Below the pieces are notes generated by a model, which saw nothing but the letters and a program-made list of their open reading frames with translations, was not told the DNA's origin and ran no database searches. Positions 6,955 to 10,895 of a stretch of 10,895 nt of DNA are shown here, piece after piece (the first letter of the stretch is position 1; each line of letters opens with the position of its first letter). Source of the DNA: Dunaliella salina (Eukaryota; Chlorophyta; Chlorophyceae; Chlamydomonadales; Dunaliellaceae); NCBI GenBank assembly GCA_002284615.2, contig MU070345.1, positions 65,673 to 76,567 of the forward strand. The letters run 5' to 3'. Position numbers and translations under genes: made by a program.

Positions 6955-7066
6955 CAACCGGTTGGCCAATTGTTGAATCAGTCTAAGAATAGAATTAAGG
7001 TAACAAAATAATTAACTAATTGCATGACCAGGATTTAGCAATAACTAAGATTCAGCGTGACATTCT

Positions 7067-7930
7067 GCACGTCAAAAGGGCATGGACTTCATCCTGAATC
7101 TTATCACAAGAGCGGCAATCACACACAAGAGAGTCGAGAATCCCAAGCCGCTGTCTCTACCTTCAGCCTGTGTGCCCTAAGTCTGCATCGGCTAACATTC
7201 CTTACGACATGTTGAGACAGATCCAAATGCATGTGTCTCAGTAAGCGGGCTGGGGCACGCACGTTGTGGTCAAAAGGCACTGCAAACAAAGTTTGATAGG
7301 TTGCCAATTTACTGTAAGTCTCCCGTGGGTTTACTCCCTCAACATCTCTCCACACTGCCCGCAACCTGTGCCTGAGGTCAGCAGTGAATTCTAGAATAGG
7401 AGTACCCCGCTGCACAGCGTCAACAAAGGAATCACAGCGCCGCAAGCCTTGAAAGGCATCTAAAACTTGAGCAGTTCAGCAAGAAGGCTCATGAGAATGA
7501 ATGTTCAGATCCGCTTTCAGCACTCTTCTTAGCATCTCGCTGTTGGACCTGAGCAGCCATTATGCATTTTAACCTGAACCAGTAAAACTGGAGCGGCTCA
7601 TGACCACATTCCCGCAAAACAGTCCAGTTTGGAGTGGTACGTTTAACACCCAACGTGCTTTTAAGACAACTCATGTGCCGCACTTGCAGGTCACTCGCAA
7701 ACTCCTTGCCCTCTTTAATATACTCAGTTCCCCACACCTGCCCTGCATACAGTCCAGCTGGAACCACATATGTCTTCCCAAGCTACAGAGAGACGTATGG
7801 CCTATTTCCCAGAGAGTGCTCACAAACAAATTGACGGACCCGGAAAGCAGACGCCATGAACAGACCAGTAGCATGCTCAGAGGAATTGACGGACCCGGAA
7901 AGCAGACGCCATGAACGGACCAGTAGCATG
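7067..7930 (-). pseudogene. LINE BF, first part: post-RT region up to the zinc finger
   Basis: Blocks in minus-strand order: FRVRQFVCEHSLGNRPYVSL, KTYVVPAGLYAGQVWGTEY, KEFASDLQVRHMSCLKSTLG, TPNWTVLRECGHEPLQFYWF, a frameshift, then RRCDSFVDAVQRGTPI, LRHRLRAVWRDVEGV, FAVPFDHNVRAPARLLRHMH, LDLSQHVVRNVSRCRLRAHR and LKVETAAWDS. After a one-base frameshift near 7120 it reads CRSCDKIQDEVHALLTC (7117-7067), a Cys-Cys-His-Cys finger of the type found at the C-terminus of many LINE proteins, thought to bind nucleic acid. The finger keeps its His but is two residues shorter than in the other copies (CX2CX7HX4C). The sequence stops at the target duplication of the LTR-like insert. Confidence 0.8.
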
Positions 7931-7932
7931 CT
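7829..7932. repeat. 55-bp tandem duplication within LINE BF
   Basis: The unit starting AATTGACGGACCCGG at 7829 is repeated from 7884 to 7932 with one difference in the overlap (AACAGACC versus AACGGACC). The second copy is cut off by the LINE 5' end at CATGCT. A 55-base period is not a multiple of three, so the duplication shifts the frame. Copy A (about 1410-1455) has a single unit, so the duplication is specific to BF. Confidence 0.9.
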
Positions 7933-7937
7933 AATAA

Positions 7938-8198
7938 TGGTTGTCAATTTTTGGACTGCAAAGTACCTATGCATGGATGCTGGTGGTTTAGCTTTTTGTT
8001 TGTTAAGGCCCAGGCTGGCAAGAGGTTATTGTGTAATCATTGTTGATAGTGCCAGCCACACCACTTAAGATCATGTACAGAGTCGACTTGGAATTCTTGC
8101 CTATCTGGATTTCTTGAGCTGTGGATGTCTGAGTCTGGATACAGTGAGAGATTGTTGAGCTGTTGCAGTTTTGAAAGTCAGGTCAGGCATCTAGGTTT
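7938..8198. other. Intervening sequence without a recognisable feature
   Basis: I see no coding motif, RNA gene or clear repeat in these bases. It is the flank of LINE BF, starting right after its target duplication, and ends where the left inverted arm of the next element begins. Confidence 0.5.
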
Positions 8199-8228
8199 GA
8201 GTTCTTGCCCCATTGGAACCAGCCAAAT

Positions 8229-8281
8229 CTGAGTATGCAGGACCTTTAATTTGACCTTTCTGAGCATCCCTGCATACTCAG
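8229..8281. repeat. Perfect 13-bp inverted repeat
   Basis: CTGAGTATGCAGG (8229-8241) and CCTGCATACTCAG (8269-8281) are exact reverse complements 27 bases apart. The right half plus TTTG recurs at 9823-9838. The left half belongs to the inverted arm described for 8199-9864, so the left end of that element carries its own small foldback. Confidence 0.85.
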
Positions 8282-8815
8282 TTTGAGCTGTGGGAGGGGC
8301 CAGGGTGGGGGGGCCACGATCAGGCAAATCCCTGCCAGAATGGGGTCCTCAGGAAGCATTCCCCTGGCTTACCTGACCTGCAGTGATGGTTGAGCATTTC
8401 ACCAGAGCATATTCCGGGGGTTCCGGGGGGCTGGGGTGGGGTTCCAGGACATCGCTCAATTTTTGGCAGGGAAATGGCGAGAAACCAAGGCTCAGCACTG
8501 GGTCAACAGATTGGAGAGCCGATTTGAGCGACGACGTCAATAAATTATTTTGTTGAATTTTATCCGATGTCATCCGCCATAAGCCTGCTGGCGTCAAAGC
8601 TGAGTCTGCTGCACTGTGCCAAGATCCTTTGTTGATGACAGCTCCCAGCTTTGACCAAGCCCCAGGACCCGCACACCCCCATCTGGGCCCCCAAACTTGG
8701 CAGGGCATGCTTGAGTAACATACTGAACAAGACCTGATACTTAGGCTGGGGCCAAATACAGCGCTTGCCTGATTTCCATTTTTGCACCAGTTTTGCCTGG
8801 CAGATGCGCTCATGC

Positions 8816-9755
8816 GCATCTTGTAAATCAAGGGACAGTTTAAAAGCGAACTGCAGGTCAGGCACTTGGGTTTCTTGAAGCGCACTCTAGGTGTGAAGCG
8901 CACCACTTCTAACTGGACAGTGCTGCGAGAGTGTGGCCATGAGCCATTACAGTTCTTTTGGTTCAGATCTGTGATCAAGCTGCACAACAGTATGCTGGAT
9001 CGGAACAGCACGACCCTTAGGGAGGTATTTCAGGCTGATTGCAATATACACTCCAGGGCTGCTGGATGTTGGACTACCCAAATGCTGGATGGATTTCAAG
9101 GGTTGCGGAAGTTTGATGAGTATGTGCAAGCGGTACGGAGGGGTGCACCGATCAAGATTCAGGTGTTTGCTGATGATCTGAGACGGAGAATGCAAGTCAT
9201 CTGGAACACTGCTGCTACCGATGCGATGAGCGTGCCTCGAATCTCTGTGTCCCTCTATCAGTCTTATTTTGGTTTTCCTTTTCATTCTAACCTGCGTGCC
9301 CCAATGCAAACTCCTTGCAATTTATCTCTGAACCTCCCTGGCCAAATCCTGTGCAATGTTAGTCGATTCTGCAGATTGCATGCTCACACCCTGCGTGTTG
9401 ACAGAGCTATTTGGTCCCAGGGTGAGGAGTCTGTCATTTGTGATAGGTGCAACCTGCAGGAGGATCAAGATGAGGCCTATGTCCTCTTTCAGTGCCTATG
9501 TCCTGAGGTGTGTCAAGTTAGGCGGAAGTGTTTTGAGCTGTTTCAACAGTTAGCCAGTTTCTCTCGAACTATGCCTTGCGTGCAACATGTCACCGCACCC
9601 TTGGTCTTTGGTTTTCTTCCCCAGAAGAACAACAAGCTTTCTCATTACCTTTCTGAGCTCATGGATTTATTTTTGACTGGCGTAGACCAGTCACAGACTG
9701 ATCAGCCGAAAGCTCTGGCTGAAGGTCCTTAAACATTGTAACCATTGTAACTATT
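8816..9755 (+). mobile_element. LINE copy C: 5'-truncated, young, 13-bp target duplication
   Basis: GATGCGCTCATGC occurs at 8803-8815 and 9756-9768. LINE homology begins just after the first copy (LQVRH block at about 8851) and ends just before the second, so both ends are defined. The 940-bp copy includes only the last part of the LINE protein and a 3' tail made of CATTGTAAC twice (9734-9751) plus TATT. Short tandem 3' tails instead of poly(A) are known in several LINE clades. The perfect 13-bp duplication and the intact reading frame suggest a recent insertion. Confidence 0.85.
8827..9732 (+). pseudogene. C-terminal part of a LINE ORF2-type protein, uninterrupted frame
   Basis: The frame is open from after TAA at 8824 to TAA at 9730-9732, 301 codons. 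The first possible start of any kind is a TTG at 8866, so it is a truncated end rather than a gene with its own promoter. Blocks: LQVRHLGFLKRTLGVKRTTS, NWTVLRECGHEPLQFFWFR, LRRRMQVIWNTAATDA, FGFPFHSNLRAPMQTPCNLS, NLPGQILCNVSRFCRLHAHT, then CDRCNLQEDQDEAYVLFQC (9439-9495), VRRKCFELF, LSELMDLFLTGVDQSQTDQP and the terminal LAEGP. The Cys cluster is the LINE C-terminal zinc finger, but the expected His is Tyr (TAT at 9478-9480), one base from CAT. The endonuclease and RT are absent, so it cannot move by itself. Confidence 0.85.
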
Positions 9756-9954
9756 GATGCGCTCATGCTCTAAGTGCTTTGGGGCCAATTTCCACCTCCC
9801 CATGGGGTCAATATTAACTACTCTGCATACTCAGTTTGCTTGAAATCCTGCGGTGCAAGAACTCCACACTTTTTGGCATGGTATGCCTGGGCTGATTGAA
9901 AGTGATCAAGGTCGACCTTCCTGGGATACTGTGTAAATTGCCAAGCTGCATTGC

Positions 9955-10373
9955 ATTACATTTGGGGAATGACCTTCAGCAGATAGTCTGGCTGCTCGGC
10001 GGTTTGGAAAAAATCCATAAGTAGAACGGTAAACATCATCTTCTTGGTTTTAAAGGAAAGATCTTCAGAACGAGCTCGAAACAAATAGGAAGAGCCTGTA
10101 TCATTGAAGGTAATCCGTGCACACAAAAATAGCATGTCTTTCACCTTTTAAGCCCTTGGAGTCACACAAATCACAGTGTGGTGCATGCGCATTCCAATGA
10201 CAAGTCTCAGCTTTGTGTCTGCATGCTTGGGATGCTGTGCCTGAGTTTCGAGCACTGCTTTCAATCTTGCCTGGACTGGTCTGGTTACAGGCCTCTATGT
10301 GTCTCCGCTCAGCCGCCCTTGGCGGATAAAGCGACATAACCTTACCCAAAATACTTAAGTCTACGCAGGTCAC
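9955..10373 (-). pseudogene. LINE fragment E: zinc finger and C-terminus of another subfamily
   Basis: The minus-strand frame from 10373 has MSLYPPRAAERRHIEACNQT, SPGKIESSARN and KAETCHWN, then CDLCDSKGLKGERHAIFVC (10175-10119), a complete CX2CX9HX4C finger. The frame then breaks; in another frame (10090-9956) it continues FKTKKMMFTVLLMDFFQTAE and QPDYL. The next bases would read AEG in the frame seen in copies BF and C, so a one-base loss near the C-terminus is likely. The sequence before the finger differs from A, BF and C, so this is a different LINE subfamily. The 5' limit is not defined; LINE similarity is lost above about 10370. Confidence 0.65.
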
Positions 10374-10575
10374 AACCAGCGCGCATCAAGGAAAGACCCA
10401 ACCGTCAGTGCTGGCACTGACATTGAGTCCCACCAAAAAGGGCAGGCAATAGGCAGCCAAGACTAATGTGGGTCTGGCGGGTTACACGCACTTTAGCTGG
10501 GCTGCTCATGGCTTGTTATACAAAAAAGTGCTCCGCCGCAAAGGCTTGTAATGGCAGAGTTGAAAACAAGGTAAA
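10374..10575. other. Sequence without a recognisable feature
   Basis: I see no motif, repeat or open frame of note here. It may be more of the LINE fragment E upstream part, too decayed to read, or unrelated flank. Confidence 0.4.
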
Positions 10576-10673
10576 GCAGATGAAATGAGGAAAGAGCTAT
10601 CCGCAAGCAGGTCTCAAATACCACCATATCAGCCATACAACTGCATGTATTTTCCCCCTACAAGGATATAACA

Positions 10674-10690
10674 CCCATGCTTATCATGGG
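10674..10690. repeat. 6-bp perfect hairpin beside the microsatellite
   Basis: CCCATG (10674-10679) and CATGGG (10685-10690) pair around CTTAT. It ends four bases before the CA run. No function is inferred. Confidence 0.6.
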
Positions 10691-10692
10691 CA

Positions 10693-10693
<1 letters not shown>

Positions 10694-10769
<76 letters not shown>

Positions 10770-10777
10770 ACACACAC
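10694..10777. repeat. CA dinucleotide microsatellite
   Basis: An uninterrupted CA run covers 10694-10768 (75 nt), followed by one C duplication and four more CA units up to 10777. Such runs are common in eukaryotic nuclear genomes and rare in bacteria. Its length in the real genome may differ, because these runs are prone to slippage and assembly error. Confidence 0.97.
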
Positions 10778-10895
10778 CGTCCGTCGAACTGTTTAGACAG
10801 TCAAAATTCTAAAAGATGCTTTTGGGTGCAAGCATGCTAGAAATGACGATTGAGTTAAAAATTTGACTTTTTTTTGAAGGCAGATGAAATGAGAG

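Larger units (their letters stand above)
5242..7062 (-). mobile_element. 1,821-bp LTR-type, gag-only element inserted in LINE BF
   Basis: The ends are TGTCGTGCA... (5242) and ...GCGTGACA (7062), a TG...CA arrangement with short inverted termini, flanked by TTCT at 5238-5241 and 7063-7066. Four-bp duplications and TG/CA ends are typical of LTR retrotransposons. Two direct copies of a core repeat lie near equivalent positions (5303-5445 and 6678-6815). A second TGTCATGCAA at 6612 could start the right-hand terminal unit (6612-7062), and a left unit may end near 5775 (gtggaca). Between them lies only a gag-like remnant; no protease, RT, RNase H or integrase is visible. I see no convincing primer binding site or polypurine tract. 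Outside the core the two terminal units align poorly, so a composite of foldback DNA elements is an alternative. The insertion itself is well supported. Confidence 0.65.
4990..7930 (-). mobile_element. LINE copy BF: 5'-truncated, split by an LTR-like insertion
   Basis: The minus-strand LINE sequence at 7930-7067 and that at 5237-4999 are halves of one copy. The first ends within the zinc finger (HALLTCR) and the second resumes at NTSVCDLRRKC; the two halves join in frame once 5242-7066 is removed. The whole is flanked by CTAATAA at 4983-4989 and 7931-7937, a 7-bp target duplication that marks both ends. The LINE part alone is about 1.1 kb, truncated at its 5' end just upstream of the EHATGLFMAS block. 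The 3' end after the stop codon carries a short repeat, TAAATC twice, as its tail. A 55-bp tandem duplication lies near its 5' end, and frameshifts near 7570 and 7120 plus a TAG at about 5158 mean it is inactive. Confidence 0.8.
8199..9864. repeat. Imperfect inverted-repeat pair enclosing LINE C
   Basis: The arm at 8199-8256 is inverted at 9806-9864. Perfect blocks include GAGTTCTTGC, CTGAGTATGCAG and TTGACC; the rest is diverged. With LINE C and one duplication copy removed, the arms would be about 600 bases apart, as in a non-autonomous DNA transposon of about 710 bp. No transposase or clear flanking duplication is seen. The interior (8282-8802) includes a G-rich stretch near 8290-8312 and no supported gene. 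The arms may also simply be two oppositely oriented copies of another repeat. Confidence 0.5.
10576..10893. repeat. 290-bp segment between 14-bp direct repeats
   Basis: GCAGATGAAATGAG occurs at 10576-10589 and 10880-10893. The enclosed segment (10590-10879) contains a small hairpin, a CA microsatellite and, next to the right repeat, a run of eight or more T (about 10868-10875). Direct repeats of this length resemble a target duplication around a retroposed sequence. No protein-coding signal or clear polymerase III A/B box pair is visible; GGTCTCAAATACC at about 10611 is only a poor B-box match. Confidence 0.5.

Noticed and set aside
8349..9011. Minus-strand open frame of 220 codons
   Set aside because: Its first ~65 codons are antisense to the well-supported LINE C coding sequence, it crosses the 13-bp target duplication, and it has no recognisable motif. 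It is a chance open frame.
10694..10777. Regular repeat array that might suggest CRISPR or a satellite
   Set aside because: It is a plain CA dinucleotide run without spacers or longer repeat units.
1..10895. A novel defence, regulatory or biosynthetic gene system
   Set aside because: Every coding region with recognisable motifs is a retroelement remnant. I found no cluster of intact unknown genes that would support such a claim.

Overview
The window looks like eukaryotic nuclear DNA made almost entirely of decayed, nested retrotransposons. I see no intact host gene, no rRNA or tRNA gene, no operon and no CRISPR array. The LINE proteins have the order apurinic-type endonuclease (EEP), reverse transcriptase (RT), then a C-terminal Cys/His zinc finger. 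Together with gag-like zinc knuckles, a long CA microsatellite and roughly balanced base composition, this would fit a repeat-rich green alga. That assignment is an inference from general resemblance and has low confidence.

Left part (1-4557, minus strand). One LINE copy, A, runs from about 4557 down to 442: a low-complexity leader, EEP (about 4215-3390), RT (about 3160-1600) and post-RT region (about 1600-442). It carries many frameshifts and at least three in-frame stops. Three insertions break it. A 110-bp piece with a tRNA-type B box lies inside RT (1807-1916, 7-bp target duplication TATAGAG). A 331-bp retroposed 3' fragment lies in the post-RT region (838-1168, 7-bp duplication CTGGAGC). 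A second LINE copy, D, starts abruptly in its EEP domain at about 441 and runs off the left edge.

Middle (4990-7930, minus strand). A 5'-truncated LINE copy (BF) has a 7-bp duplication CTAATAA at each end. Its zinc finger is split by a 1,821-bp insertion (5242-7062) with TGTC...GACA ends and a 4-bp duplication TTCT. The insertion holds a gag-like remnant with two Cys/His clusters and two direct copies of a ~140-bp core near its ends. It is best read as a small, non-autonomous, gag-only LTR-type element, although its two terminal units have diverged and one is a foldback structure.

Right part (7938-10895). A 940-bp LINE copy, C, lies on the plus strand (8816-9755, perfect 13-bp duplication). 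It has a 302-codon open frame and appears to be the youngest copy here. It sits inside a pair of imperfect ~58-bp inverted repeats (8199-8256 / 9806-9864). A LINE tail of a different subfamily follows on the minus strand (about 9955-10373). The window ends with a 290-bp segment containing a 75-nt CA microsatellite between 14-bp direct repeats.

The main value of the window is that several insertions can be undone on paper. In four cases the pre-insertion site is visible, and in three of these removing the insert restores a LINE reading frame locally. This gives a relative order of events: LINE A or BF first, then the SINE-like, LTR-like or LINE insertions into them. No coherent new biological system is evident.
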